Position numbers and translations under genes: made by a program. From contig BSYQ01000006.1 in NCBI GenBank assembly GCA_030272585.1, positions 1,637,001 to 1,701,000 of the forward strand: a stretch of DNA of 64,000 bases. Reading direction: 5' to 3'. Within the stretch, counting starts at the first letter, position 1. The number at the start of each line of letters is the position of its first letter. Below, piece by piece: positions 11,302 through 23,534 of the stretch. Source of the DNA: Bryopsis sp. KO-2023 (taxonomy: Eukaryota > Chlorophyta > Ulvophyceae > Bryopsidales > Bryopsidaceae). The notes under the pieces are model-generated. The model had not been told where the DNA came from and made no database searches. It saw nothing but the letters and a program-made list of their open reading frames with translations.

Positions 11302-13546
11302 TCAGCATTCTGGAGCAGAAACATTTTCCTCTGAGGCTTCTTCGGCCGGGATTTCGAATGCTGCCTTGGGGAGTCTCCTCATCGTTCCGTTGTATTCTGT
11401 CACTTTTGGGGGAACCCTTTTGAATTTCGAGAGCTTGAATTCATCTTGCCTGGGTTGCTTGTCAGACCACATCTGCGCAGCGATTCAGCTATTTTTTCAC
11501 CCAACCGAAATATATGTTTAATGAAGAAACCATCAGCAAGGCGGACTGATAAAAACAAAGGAGCTGACAATGGATATCCCAATACCTCCCCTCCCCAAAG
11601 AAAAAGGAAAGAAAAAACAATTACTGATGCATGTTGAAAATGGGAAAAAAGGAACAAATCCTTCTGCATAAAAAAAGGGGCAAAAGAGAGCTTCCTATTT
11701 GGTATTTTCTGATTCGATCAATTCACCTCCATGTGTTGGCGGGCTCCTATGATATGTCCGATGCTAGCTTTCGTTGGGGTTGCTTGGAAAGTGCATCGTT
11801 TCTTCTTGAAGGAGTCTGCCCTGGCCATGTTCATCCCAACCCAGTCCATCTGATAGGCTCCTTGGATGACGTGCTTCAAGGGGGGTTCATCGGGTCTGCC
11901 AATCAGCCAGACTCAAATGAACATGCTGGAAAGACACAATACTGAAATCAACAATACCAAAAGGGCCCAGTGCACTCATATTGATTCGCATAGGCTCTTT
12001 CAGCCACAGTGTAAATACGTTCGAAGGAAGATTTATTTTCAGATGCGAAAAACAGCCAAGAAAATGCATCCCACCACAGCACCATGACAGGAAGTGAAAA
12101 CAGTACATCAAATCAGAAAGAGGGCAAAACCCCCCCCATCAGGGTGGAATAGAAAGTAGCATGGAAAGGAATTCTGTGTTGCTGATTTGTGGATATGACG
12201 GACCCCCAGTTATATATTTTGGAATATGTAAGGTGGTGGTGGTGAAGGGAAAGGCTTACCCCGCAGCTCGGACGGTTTCAGCGTTTCTGTAAGAGCTGGA
12301 AGTGCCGTAAACCACAGACTTGCTCCTTGCTGATTGGATGGAGGCTTTTTTGACATGGTGTTCTCCGGTTTTCAATGTCATCTGGTTTGCCGAACGGAAA
12401 GCTGGCTGTTCTTTTGCCGATGTCAGACCGCTGGAAATTCACCCCCCCCAAACAAACCACTCACACGGTGCTAGAAAATCTTTCTACCAGTTTTTTTTGG
12501 GGGGGTATCTGTGAGTACTCGATGTAAAATATTGCAGCTCATTGGGGATTGGATTGGGGGGGTTATGGATGTTGTGATTTTTATACAGGGGAAAATGCAT
12601 GGCTGGGTAGGTCTGATATTTTGGGAATTGAAACAGGGGACAGTTTATCGCCACGAGTCGAACTCTTTTTTTTGGTGATTATGCTAACCTGACTGCAGCC
12701 ATCTTGTTCATTGCACGGAAATCAGGGCCAGGCTTAGCATCAGGATTGGCTTGATGCTCCCTCCAGATCATTGTCACTACAATGGCATTGAAAATCAGCA
12801 AAATCAGCAAGATTTTTCCATCTAAATTTACACATCGATTTATTCCATGAGTCCATGATGTGAAACAAACGAGAAAATGCCCCCCAAGGTGGTGTTTTGA
12901 TTTGACGTGGGGTTGCGTTTGAGAAAACCTCTCACCCTCTCGGGAGCCCTCCCTGTCCATTGAATTCGTAACTCCAAAAATTCTGTCGGGATCATCTTGC
13001 ATAAAAGTAGTTTTCCTTGCCTAGCCAAATTTAAACTGTGTGTTAGTGGGCCCTGTCAGCTAGCTTCATTAAGATGATCAGTAAACAAAGTCGCAACCTC
13101 TGGGTTTTTGTTTTTGACTTTGTTCCTAAAGATTTCTAACCAAACACAATGCCATTCGTTTTCTACATTGGTGTGGAAAAACACTGCTCAGTATTTTAAC
13201 CTTTGCACTTGAAAATTGTCAGAAAAGTTGGGAATAAGTTGGGAAAAAAGGAAAACCGCTGTGTTCTTGCCAAAAAGTCATTGTGTAGATGTTGCTACAA
13301 AAAAAAGCGACTGGAAAGGATGAGCCCAGTACAATTGAGTTTTTTCCAAAGCACAGTGATTTCTTTTAAATTTAAGAGAGAATTCATCCGTTTTTAATCT
13401 CTGTTGTTTTTTTGATTTCGTTTTTTCCTTAACGAACACACCTTGCCCAAGTCAGCTTTCGCTAGCAAGCAATTTGTTTTCATTCCGGCGCGTATCGTTC
13501 CACACCTTGGCTCTTCCCAAAGCGTTGACATATTGACCGTCGTCAT
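11302..13546 (-). CDS. CFAP77: CFAP77-like ciliary doublet-microtubule inner protein
   Basis: Six exons: 13546-13442, 13020-12936, 12776-12689, 12430-12260, 11895-11727, 11472-11302. They close to 262 residues. CFAP77 proteins bind inside the B-tubule of axonemal doublets. The family pattern is visible: LLAKADLGKAR near residue 27-37; DPDRIFGV; the central PGPDFRAMNKMAAV joined across an intron to SGLTSAKEQPAFRSAN (the aligned 'D(F/Y)..(L/M)N..AV..GL..A.E' core); VVYGTSSSYRNAETV; GAYQMDW; and a basic C-terminus LSKFKRVPPKVTEYNGTM. The last 15 residues are acidic. It was rebuilt from splice sites because no single exon is long. Identification rests on my recall of the family pattern. It implies a motile cilium in this organism. 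Confidence 0.75.
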
Positions 13547-15955
13547 GTCGAGTTCAATCAGGGGGAATACCAAAAAAAAGAAAGGTTTTGCAGCCTACCA
13601 AAACCGAGGAAAAAAAAAGGGCGACAGCAAACCCTTCTGTATTTTTGATAGTTCCGTTCAGGGAAGATTTCTTTGGTTAAATAAGCACAAGGTTGAACTA
13701 GCCCCTCTCAAAAGTTGGGTGAGGGGGAATGGATTTTTGAAGGGGGTGGCGGCTGAATGACAGAAATGCCGCTCCTGTGAGAAGTGTTGATGGACAGAAA
13801 CAATACTAATACAAATTCATCTTTTAAGCCGCCCTCTTAATTCGTAACAATCAGCAGCAATATATTTCTGGCAAAGAAAACAAAGACGACCCACAAATCA
13901 TGACGCAATCACAGTGCAGGTTCAAAACAAATGAAAAGATAAAATCGTCTCTTACAAAAAGGAAGCCTGAATGCTCACCTCTTTTTCTTTTTTCAAAACA
14001 TCCCAAACAATCCTCTCACAAAAAAAACCCTCCCATCAGTTCACTTTCCATCCCCACTGAATAATAATAATAATAGAAAAATCAAACAAAACAAATACAA
14101 AACGCAGGAAGAAGAAGTTCCAACCCTCTCAATTCTTCTTGAAACGAAATCCAAGAAGAGCTGCATCATATATAGAACACGAACAGAAAAAAAAGACCAC
14201 ACCAATCAAATCTATATTGGTTCTCTCATGCATCCTTTTTCCACTCGAAAAATGAATGCTTTCATTAGCAGCTTTTTCTTCTTGTTCAAGCACCACACTT
14301 AGACAGAATTTTTTTTTCTTCTCCTTCCCAAAAAATCCGACACTACAAAACAGGCAAGCTTTTGACCGTAAAAGGTATCCTGCAGCGAGCAAATATCATT
14401 TTGAAGTTGATATGTGTCCATACAGGTTTCTCTTTTTTCTGTAATTTTTTTTCCCTTCCCAAAACATGTGTGTGGGAAATTTCAGTGCGGCAAAAGTCAG
14501 GAAAATGAAAACCACACCCATGACCCCCTCCACCCGAACGAGAACTCAGAAACTTAAAAAAGGTGCAAATTTTTTTCCCATTCTAAATTTTGAAAAATAA
14601 TAAGTTCCTTTCATTTTTTCATGAGTCCACACACACACACACGTATATAAATGATAATAGCGCAATCATTCGTGCAGATTTTAGATTTTTTTTTCAAATT
14701 TTTTCTTCTCCTTCTTCTCTTTTAATAGGTGATGTCAGCACCTTCCGCTAGATATATACATTTTTTTCTTTTTGCTCCTTTTTTTTTGATTTTTTTTTTC
14801 CGGCAAAAGGTCTTGCTGAATTTGTCGTGAAGTAAAAACAAAAAAGAAAAAAAAGAACCGAAATAAAACAAGCAAACATCGAAAATCTCCAAACCAGTCC
14901 AGACTCCAAAAATCTTTCCTCGAAAGATTGAACCGTCCCAAAAAAAATCTTTTCCTTTTCTCAATGTTTTTTTTATTGCTCTTATTGAAACTAAAAAATG
15001 AAAGTTCTGTAAAATGGGAAAAAAAAATGAAAAATCAATACATCGACAGATTTTAACCCAAACACAAAATCTGTTGGAAAAAACATATCCTCTTCCCTTT
15101 TTTTTTTTGGAGCCTTCAGCTCGGATATTTTCAATTTTTTTTTTCCAGTCAAATGTCACATCATGATTTTCCCTTCCCTTTTAGAAAAACATGGTCTTCT
15201 CACATTTCACATAATTTGACGAATCGCCCCGATCCCGTTTTCCCAAATAAGGGTTGAAAAGAACAAACAAACCATAAGCACCCCTCATGGGTGAAATTCC
15301 CGAAATGAAAGTCGTGGGGTTTTAATCTGTAGCATTTCTTTTTTCTTTTTTTCAATCACTTTTTTTCCATCTCGAAATTAAAAAAAATCAAGATAAAAAA
15401 ATCGAAAGAAAAAGAAAAATCCATGCTATGAGCAAAAATAATCTGAAAGACCCATGCAAGGTTTCCCCCCCTTTTTTTTTTTCTTTTTGAACCCCCATCC
15501 CTTTTTTCTTCCCTTTATTCATGACTAATACACTTAGTAATAAGTCCATCATCCTTTTGTTTTCTTCACTTAAAAATCGTCTCACTTTTTTTCCATCTTT
15601 TTTTTCTGATTTTTTTGGCAGATCTAACATCCACTTCATGGAGGTTTTCTGTTTCAAGGCCTAATAATCCCTTTTTAAAATGAAAACAAAACAAAAAAAA
15701 CCCATACAGAATATACATTCTTTCAGTTTTTTTTCTTCTTCTTCTTCTTCTCTTTTTTTTCTTTTCCCGCCCGCCCTCCAAATAATACAAAACAAAAAAG
15801 AGTTCCGGCAAAGGAAAAAAAAATCAAAAGTTGTTACGTTTTTCCTCTCAAGATATATATACATTGTATGCCTCCACACTTGATTTTCCTCTTTTCCCCC
15901 CTCCCCCCTCAGCTCATTTTCCTCATCTCAGGGGAAATTTTCAATCACGATACTT
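13547..15955. other. AT-rich, homopolymer-dense spacer
   Basis: About 2.4 kb upstream of the CFAP77-like gene and downstream of the acidic tail-anchored gene. It is dominated by poly-A, poly-T and pyrimidine tracts, with short (CA)n at 14632-14641 and (CTT)n near 15735. The open frames here are Lys/Phe-rich and look like translated low-complexity sequence. A plus-strand frame at 13544-13760 overlaps the first CFAP77 exon on the other strand and is not convincing. I see no gene. Confidence 0.55.
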
Positions 15956-17708
15956 TTACCTCGCAGCAACCAGCTTGGCAACGAAAATGACCGCACCAGC
16001 AGCCACACCTGCTGCTCCAAACACTCTCGCCTAAAAAAAGAAAAGAAAAAAAAGTAACCCATCAAAAAAAAAAGATCGTACGACAGTCGAGATCTCAATT
16101 ACACAAAACGTCAAAATTGTTACGGAGCATTACACATACCGTCAGAATTGTTACGGGGTATTACACAAAACGTCAAAATTGTTACTGTATTACACATAAC
16201 GTCAGAATTGTTACGAGGCGTGACAAATAACGATTACACCGTCGAGATGAGATTCATGCGCACCCTTCTTGATCCACGCTTGGCCTTTTCGGGCGGCTCC
16301 CCATCTTCGCTCGCAGTCTCGTCCTCGTCCTCGCCACGGACCAAGCCGAGGTCGCCGAGGTCGATCGCACGGGATTGGATCGTTACGCCCTTGGCGACGC
16401 CTTCGTCTGCGAGAACAGCGTTGCTCGACTTTTCACCATCGCATTCCCCAGAGTCTACCCCCTCTTCGACACTTGAATCCAAATCTACGGCGTGGCCGGA
16501 CAGCTCCTCGTTCTCAGGAACATTTTGGGGCATTTCGACTATTTCAACGATCTCCTTGGACGTTTCGACTGTTTCAACGGTCTCCTTGGGCATTTCTGAG
16601 GTCTGTTCCACGACTTCATCGACAATTTCGACAATTTCTGGGATCATTTCCACAGGTTCCTTGGGAGTCTCGACTGAATCCGTCGACTGCTCACAGGTCG
16701 AGGTCGTCTGGAGGAGACCCTCGACAGATTCGACCGTTGCTGACGCTTTTTCGACGGCTTTCTCGGGCGCTTCAACCGTTTCTGAATCAACTTTCAGCGT
16801 CTCCTCCTGCGTTTCGACAGTTTCTGAGCCTTCCTCAGCGTTTTCCTCCACTGGCGGGTCGAAGTCGGCCAAGGGCTCGGTGCCCCCGTCATCTACCCAC
16901 AAATCTGATGGAGGGGAAACCTGTTTCGTGTTGTCGTCAGCCACGTCTGGTGTGGGCGGACAGCTCGTCGAATCTGCGACACGGCCAAACACGACCCCCT
17001 CTAGAAAGTGCAAAAGACTGTTTCGTTTCTCTAAACGTCCACTCGTCGAAAGGGCGAATTCCCACGTGTCACTCTACTATATTATTCTCAACGAACGCCC
17101 CAGACGCGCGAAACCAAGAGAAACGTCACCAATTGACGAGTTTGTCGAGTTTGCTTACCGCTCTCGCTGCCATCGACGACGTGGAAGATGATGTCCTCTT
17201 TTCCTGGGACATCCTCAACAATCTTTCCGTCAGGTTGCACATCGAATTGGAGCTCTTGCTTCAGCGTCTCCGCGTCAGGGGTGGAATCGACCTCCACAAC
17301 AGTGTTTTGCAACACAGGTTGAAAAGCCAAGTTGGACCTTGCCCTTTCGACAAACTCATCGACGCTGACCTCCCGTGAGCTGCTCCCTCCAGACTCGCCA
17401 GACATGTCAACGCTGTCGTCACTGGGGGCGGTCTTCCCTTCACGGCCCAGTTTCTTCTTCAGCTTCTTGAAGGACGACGAGAACCGCATCTCGAGACTCT
17501 TTTTCGCGAGACTCCTGCCCTTTTCCTTGACACTTTCCTTCGGGCTGGGGGTGCCCACCTCCATACTGTCGATCGAATCACGACCCGCTTTGCGAGAAAG
17601 CGAGGAGCGCAGCTTGGTCGCAAACTTCTTCGCCTTGCTGGCTTTCTTGGTGATGTAGGTAATACCCACTGCATCGACCTTCTGGGGGGTTTGCGTCACG
17701 GAGTCCAT
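15956..17708 (-). CDS. Acidic, Val/Glu-rich tail-anchored membrane protein of unknown family
   Basis: Exons 17708-17159, 17000-16264 and 16030-15956 splice in frame to 453 residues. The N-terminal third is basic and Ser-rich (KKASKAKKFATKLRSSLSRK, then RFSSSFKKLKKKLGREGK). The middle is strongly acidic with loose repeats built on SETVE / KETVETVE / EIVEIVE. The short last exon supplies a C-terminal hydrophobic helix, FGAAGVAAGAVIFVAKLVAA, ending in Arg. The layout is that of a tail-anchored protein facing the cytosol, with a basic tip that could suit the outer envelope of an organelle. No catalytic motif was seen. The final exon would be missed by simple ORF finding, which would read through to a stop at 16234. 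The gene is divergent from hisG. Function unknown. Confidence 0.65.
16098..16222. repeat. Four-copy 29-31-base tandem repeat in an intron
   Basis: Units start at 16098, 16129, 16160 and 16189. Each contains attacaca(a/t) followed by cgtca(a/g)aattgttac. Copies 1 and 3 match each other best, as do 2 and 4, suggesting duplication of a two-unit block. It fills much of the last intron of the tail-anchored protein gene. Confidence 0.85.
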
Positions 17709-18601
17709 CTTTTTTTTTTGCTCGACCAGCCGAACCGAACCTTTCAGCAAGAAACACCGAGCGCGATAGCACGACGCGAACTGCGAGATGCGGAGCTGTT
17801 GGGAGGAAGAACGAAGACTGGAAAGAAAAAGGGTCAAACTCAAGCGAACAACTCGAGCGTGGGGCACACTGCGGGAGCTTTGATGCATGCTGCTGACAGA
17901 GAGGCGACAGAAAATCAGACACGCCAATCTGTCCGTGTCGTTCCCATGTCGGGCATAGCGAACTAGCGAGGATCCTAGCGTCAGAAAAGTTTCCCAGCCT
18001 GGCGCGTTGACAGAATCCATCCTCAACCGGCCAAAATCCGATGCCATCCCTCAAGAATTTTTTGTTTTTTTTTTTGAAACAGAATTGATTGAGATGCCCT
18101 CAATCAGTGTATTTTTTTTCAATTTCACTGGCCCCAAAGTGGCCCTAAACTTGGCCGTTTCATCCAGTTGTGGCCCTTTTGTGGCCCCAATTTGTCCGAA
18201 AAAAATAGAATGTGGCCCCAACTTCAAAAACAAAAATTACAAGGCTTGGTGTTTATAAGCATTTACTTAATGTTGTTGATTTTGATTTTTGTGGAAACTC
18301 GATTGATTTCTTGAATGTGGCCCAGGCCTTACAAACTTCGGGGGAATGTGGCCCTTTTGTGGCCCCAAATTCGTCTTCTATTAAAACGTTTTGGCCCTTT
18401 TGTGGCCCCAAAATTTGCCATTCTGATTTTTTGGGGGGCCAAAATGGGCCAAAAGGGCCACAATGGGCCACAAAAATATACACTGCCCTCAATGGAGATT
18501 GAGGCGTTAAATGTTTTTTAGATGGAAGGCCTCTGTACTTCTTCGCAGATACATACGTGTGTACGGGATGGAGGAAATCACCAAGCCATTCAAACGTTTC
18601 G
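17709..18601. other. Divergent promoter region with GGCC-rich repeats
   Basis: An 893-base spacer between the acidic tail-anchored gene (minus) and hisG (plus). The first 340 bases contain open minus-strand frames upstream of the chosen ATG and are probably 5' UTR. The centre holds the GGCC-rich repeat cluster annotated separately. Confidence 0.5.
18130..18476. repeat. GGCC-rich direct and inverted repeat cluster
   Basis: The motif gtggcccttttgtggcccc occurs at 18168-18190, 18346-18370 and, slightly changed, 18389-18413. Partial copies lie near 18139 and 18212. An inverted version follows at about 18427-18465, so the last copy and its inverse can form a strong imperfect hairpin. The cluster sits in the hisG upstream region. 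Confidence 0.8.
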
Positions 18602-21450
18602 ATGCGTTCCCACGCCAGCTGCGACGCTCGATCGCCGCTGGCGAGCCGATTCCACAGGCAGCCAGTAGCTAGACTATCCAAATGTCGACCCTCAAGGCGG
18701 CGTCCTGCTCTTCACTCCCGCGTTTCCTGCAGTCTGTCGCGCAGGGCGGACGAAGTCAGTTCAGGTGAATAATTCGATCAGCAGCACAAGTCTGTGTTGT
18801 CCCTATGAGGTGCATAACTGTGTGTTTTATCGGGTTTTTTTGGGGGGATTTTGTGTGTAGTTGAAGGACGTGTGGAAAATGTTGCACTCTCTGTGGAAAG
18901 AGATGTATTGCGAATGGCCTTGCCCAGCAAAGGGCGAATGGCTGAAGACACCATTCAGTTGCTGAAGGTAGCGGAATTTAAGTTACCTTTCTTTTTTCGA
19001 ATTTAATTTACCTTTCTTTTTCGAATTTAAGTTACCTTTCTTTTTTCGAATGGAGAACTGAAACCAAACTCTGTGTGGTTAGCTCTTTCTTCATGCATTT
19101 CGCTGGCATTTTATGGAAAAAAGTATGTTTTTGATCTCAATGGAACATTCTTCCCTTCAGTTTGATGTTTGGGCAGCATATTGAAAAACAATTCTTTCGA
19201 TTAGTTGAGCCCATGGATGTTTTGTCTGCAAACAATGGTATTTTGTGTTTGTGTGTTTTTGCAGGATTGTCAATTGTCTGTCTACAAACCAAATCCCCGC
19301 CAGTACATCGCTGAGATTCCACAAGTGAGTCCAAGCGGACCAACAAAAGTGCTCTAAAATTGGGAATGAAAATAAATATATTCAAAAAATAATAATAAAT
19401 CCCCAAATACACCGAACGTAAAAAAACAACCCATCGAGTCAGGTGGAAGAGCACCGACCACACTTTTCCTATTTGGTTACACTTGGTAGTGCCTCTCCCA
19501 TTCACATAAGAGTAAGAAAGAGTGAGACAAAAAAAATCAAAAAAACAAATTCCAAGCATTCGAAGCAGTTGTTTTCTTTTTGATTTTTTTCGACTTGCAG
19601 CTACCAGAATTGGAGGTTTGGTTCCAGCGAGCCTCCGATGTGGTGCGAAAACTGAAGTATGGCGATGTGGATCTGGGCATCGTGGGTTATGACATGTTCG
19701 CCGAACTGTCTGGGGATGACCCCGACTTGGTGGTTCTCCATGATGCTCTGGATTTCGGCCGCTGCCATCTTTCCTTGGGAATCCCCATGAGTGGGGAATA
19801 CAGCTCCATCAACACTCTGGACCAACTGCTCACCATGGGGAAATGGAGCGAAGATCGACGATGGAGCGCCGAAAAGCCTATGAGGGTGGTGACGGGATAC
19901 CCCAACATCGCCAAGAAATTCTTCAAGGAGAAAGGTTTCGAGGATTATGTGCTGTTGGGGGCTGATGGAGCGCTGGAGGCGGCGCCAGCGATGGGGTCTG
20001 CCGATATTATTCTGGATCTGGTTTCGACGGGGGTGACCCTACGGGAAAACAACCTCAAGGAGATCCAGGGTGGCCGGGTAAATACCACAACCGGCTGGGT
20101 GTTAGCTCACTGTTTGCACCCTGAAAACAAATCCTATTCGAAACAAAATACATGCTGAAGGAAACCCCCATTATTGCCGCATAGTTTGGAAAACTATGCA
20201 GAGGGGTGCCTATATTCCCAGTAATTTATTTTATTATATGTGTATGTATCTACATTTTTTCATTTGCTTATTTGGGAAATGTGTGTGAAAACGTCAGATC
20301 ACCAACAGCGAAGGAATCCTGGTGGCAAATCGAAATTCTCTTCTCAATCGGGAGGGTCTGCTTGAGGTTACGAAAGAATTGATCGAGCGATTCGATGCTC
20401 ACTTGAAGGCCAATGATTTCTATTCGATCGTTGCCAACATGAGGGGCTCCAGTGCGAAGGAAGTTGCCAAGAAGCTTCTCGGGGCTGAATCCTTGACGGG
20501 ATTGCAAGGCCCCACGATCAGTGAGGTTTACGGGAGAGGTGGCGAAAACGGATCGGTGGCAACGGAGGAAGGGCTGTACGCTGCTGTGATTTGCGTTCCG
20601 AAAAAGAATCTCTACTCGGCGGTGAAGGAGCTGAGAGCGGTAGGGGGTTTTCTATTTACATATGTTAGGCTGTTATGTCTAAGTTTTTTGAGACGTAGCA
20701 TCGGAGGGGTTCTCAAACGATTCGATGCAATCAATCGCAACATGGATGGTTTAGGACCAGATCCACTGGAGGGAAAAAAAAAAAAACCAATTCGAATACA
20801 CTGGTCCCTGACTTGAGCGACCCCTCCAACCAACGCCCACCTCCTTTGAACAACCGGTTTTTTTTGTATGTTCAAATACGAATTATATAGCTCAGTTCAT
20901 ATAATCGTTTCTTTATGTGCTCCATCGCCATGGACTTTATGAATGGTATTAGGTCCTGAATCAACCAATTGATCAAATGCTTCGCTGGATCATGTGCATC
21001 CAGTCAGACCACTGCTCGCATATCTAAAAAAACTGACAAAAATCGGTTTTTAATTTAGAATCTGAGCTGAATGTGTGAAACTCGCTTGATAAGTTCTTTA
21101 AGAAATTGTCAATTTTTTTTTCTTTTAAACTATTTATAATAAAAATAAATAAAAGACAATTTCTCACCAGTACGGTTGATAGTATTTGCTTATTATTTGC
21201 AGAACAAATTACCAGAATCGATTGCATCTATGAAAAATGAAAAATGAGCTGGATAATTCATCCATGTTTGGTTTTTGTGGTGTTTTTGCCTCTGTGTCTC
21301 TTTATGATTGGTTTGGAATGCTTGTCTTGGCAGGTGGGGGGCGGGGGCATCTTGGTGCAGCCAATGACTTACATTTTTGACGAGGAGCCCGTCAGATGGA
21401 CATCCCTTCTGGACAAGCTAGGATTGGACAAAACCGAGCTCTCCTTTTGA
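18602..21450 (+). CDS. hisG: ATP phosphoribosyltransferase, long form (plastid)
   Basis: Six exons: 18602-18764, 18861-18967, 19265-19324, 19601-20077, 20298-20639, 21334-21450; 421 residues. The enzyme joins ATP and PRPP in the first, feedback-inhibited step of histidine synthesis, a plastid pathway in plants. Residues 1-54 are Arg/Ser-rich, acid-poor and transit-like (MRSHASCDARSPLASRFHRQ). The catalytic domain begins LRMALPSKGRMAEDT. Further landmarks are KYGDVDLGIVGYDMF, GALEAAPAMGSADIILDLVS then TGVTLRENNLKEI (PRPP-binding region), and ANRNSLL. The C-terminal regulatory part has LTGLQGPTISEVYG and ends GGGGILVQPMTYIFDEEPVR. That places it in the long, self-sufficient form without HisZ. 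ATG 18602 is the first ATG in frame. Introns 2 and 5 carry short tandem repeats or are long. Confidence 0.95.
18974..19048. repeat. hisG: Three-copy 24-25-base tandem repeat in hisG intron 2
   Basis: Units begin at 18974, 18999 and 19023 and read gaatttaagttacctttctt followed by tttc, with small changes. They start 7 bases after the donor site. Confidence 0.85.
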
Positions 21451-23534
21451 TTTTGATGAATCTTTGGTTATATCGAGGGGGGTTGGCTGATCAGGGAATT
21501 TTTGGTTTTGCGTCTTTTTCCTCAGGTCTCCATAATTCTAGTGAAACCACTTTTTTTTGGGGGGGAGGGGGGTTAATTGATGGTGGGTTTGATCGGGCAG
21601 GATTCAGATTTTGGAATGATTCGTAAGAAGAGTTTGTGGTTGGATGTTCCACAGGGACTCATGTATATGTATGGGTTATCTTGACAAATAATTTATTTCT
21701 GCCTGCATGTCGCTGGAAAATTCCTTTTTTGCTGCCCTGTTCAGTCTCCTGGAACATCATCACTTTCCACGGTCCCTTCCAGGTTATTTCTTTTCAATCA
21801 ATCGGCGATGATGCCCAGAACTTTGCCCTGATTTCATTGGGTTGAACTGATCACTTCAACGACGCTTTCTTTAAAGTGCCAGAGGTGGCGGCGTGAGTTT
21901 CTTGTGTGGTGGAAATTTCCTTTGCGGGGCGTTGTCATCGCACAAGAAACTCATCCTTTCCTCCACAAGCAATTTTACAAGTGGCACTTTTCGGTTTACC
22001 AAGCTGGATTGCTTATGATGCGCAAGAGATATATATATATATATACAGGATCATGGGGGGTGTTTTGTGTCTCTTTTGCTGTGGGTTAAAATTACTGATT
22101 CAATCATCGATTGATCGACTGTAGTTTGGTGCAAGGGGGATTCGGGGGGTCATGGCTGTGAGTTCTCTTTGCAATGATGTTTTTGGTGACACTAAATATA
22201 TAGATATATATACAATGTGTCAGAATTTTTTGCAATTTGGTCTCCACCCACTGACCTCACACAATCCTCAAATAAGCTTGAGAATTTGTCATCAGAACAG
22301 CAAAGGGAAGACAATCATCAAATAGAAATGCCCGACCATGTCGCATAATATCAACCCCAGCGGACAAAGCAATTGAGCTGTTCCCGGTCCAGCATCTCTC
22401 TCTTCAAAACGTTTAGTTTGCATTATTCCCAAATCTGAACACTGCCTCTAACAACGCTGGCGAAAAAAAATCAGCGAACGGACTAAAAAAACATCCTTCG
22501 ACAGGCTGACACTAATATACTTTTTTTCTTTTACAATGCATGAACCATTTTCCGCCGCAAAAAACACCGACCCACCCACCCCGTTGTATTTATAGAAACC
22601 TCTTAAGCGCCCCCCTCAAACACCTCTTTCCACCTGAAAAAAAAAAGCAAGGAAAAATGCATGCATGTGTTTTTAAAGTAGACAAAAGAAAACTCCTATC
22701 AGCAAAACTCCCCATACATCTCTTTTTTTTTCTTTTTTTTTCGACTTTTACACCTCAGAGACCTCATTGAGTTGAATTCGCCACTCTTCCGACATGTATA
22801 TGAACATAGCAGAAATCTAAATCATAAATTTGCATGTATATAGAACTTGATAAAAAGAGAAAGAAAAACTCAAAACCCAAAGAGTCGAAAACCCTTTATC
22901 TTTCTCTATTATTACTAATCCTCCTTTCAAACTTCACTATGCCCTCTATTTTCCTTTCTTTTGAACTCCCCCCCCCCTTTTTTTCCCAAACAAAAAACCA
23001 TTTTTCCTCCAGACAAATGACAAATCACTGAACTTTTTTAAAAGAAAGAGATTAAAAAAATCCAGGGAAAAGCATTCCATCAAAAACAGGATTTCTCCAC
23101 CCAACTCAAGGAATATTTCTATCCATTGCAAAAACCAATCAATCAGAAAATCCCTCTTTTCAAAACTTTTTGTTCCCCCTGCCCATTTTTTATCTATATA
23201 TATTTCTTTTAAAGAATATTTAAATTTTTTTGATTTTGATTTTTTTTTTTTTTTGTGGATCTCTCTGCACCCCCTCCGACCCACCTTTTCGGTTTCAAAT
23301 ATATATATTTTTTTTCATATTTTTTTTCAGCTTTTTTTCATCTATCCTTTCCTCTTACTTCCACCACCAAAACTCAGCAGACTAAAAATAGAATAGCAGA
23401 AAACTCCCTAATCAAAAATTGTTCAAAATTTCACCACTGCAACCAACACCAAAAACAAAATAAACCCGAAAATTCTTGCTAAGTATTCTTCACATTCTGA
23501 ACATATACATGCATATTCTCAGCCCCCCTCACCG
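21451..23534. other. Spacer between convergent genes
   Basis: About 2.1 kb past hisG and before the 3' end of the proline-rich protein gene. A T-run/G-run junction lies at 21550-21568, (TA)n at 22030-22044, and AT-rich pyrimidine tracts from 22500 to 23400. A hairpin-forming element is annotated separately. No gene seen. Confidence 0.5.
21871..21990. repeat. About 120-base imperfect inverted repeat
   Basis: The outer arms aaagtgcca / tggcacttt and the inner arms tgagtttcttgtg (21894-21906) / cacaagaaactca (21941-21953) are perfect inverses, 9 and 13 bases. The sequence between the outer and inner arms pairs less well. It lies about 420 bases past hisG. Confidence 0.75.

Noticed and set aside
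14722..15879. Several Lys- or Phe-rich open frames
   Set aside because: Low-complexity translations of poly-A/poly-T tracts.
16148..17378. Long plus-strand frames opposite the tail-anchored gene (347 and 369 codons)
   Set aside because: Shadow frames of the minus-strand exons; Ser/Arg composition results from the acidic codons on the other strand.
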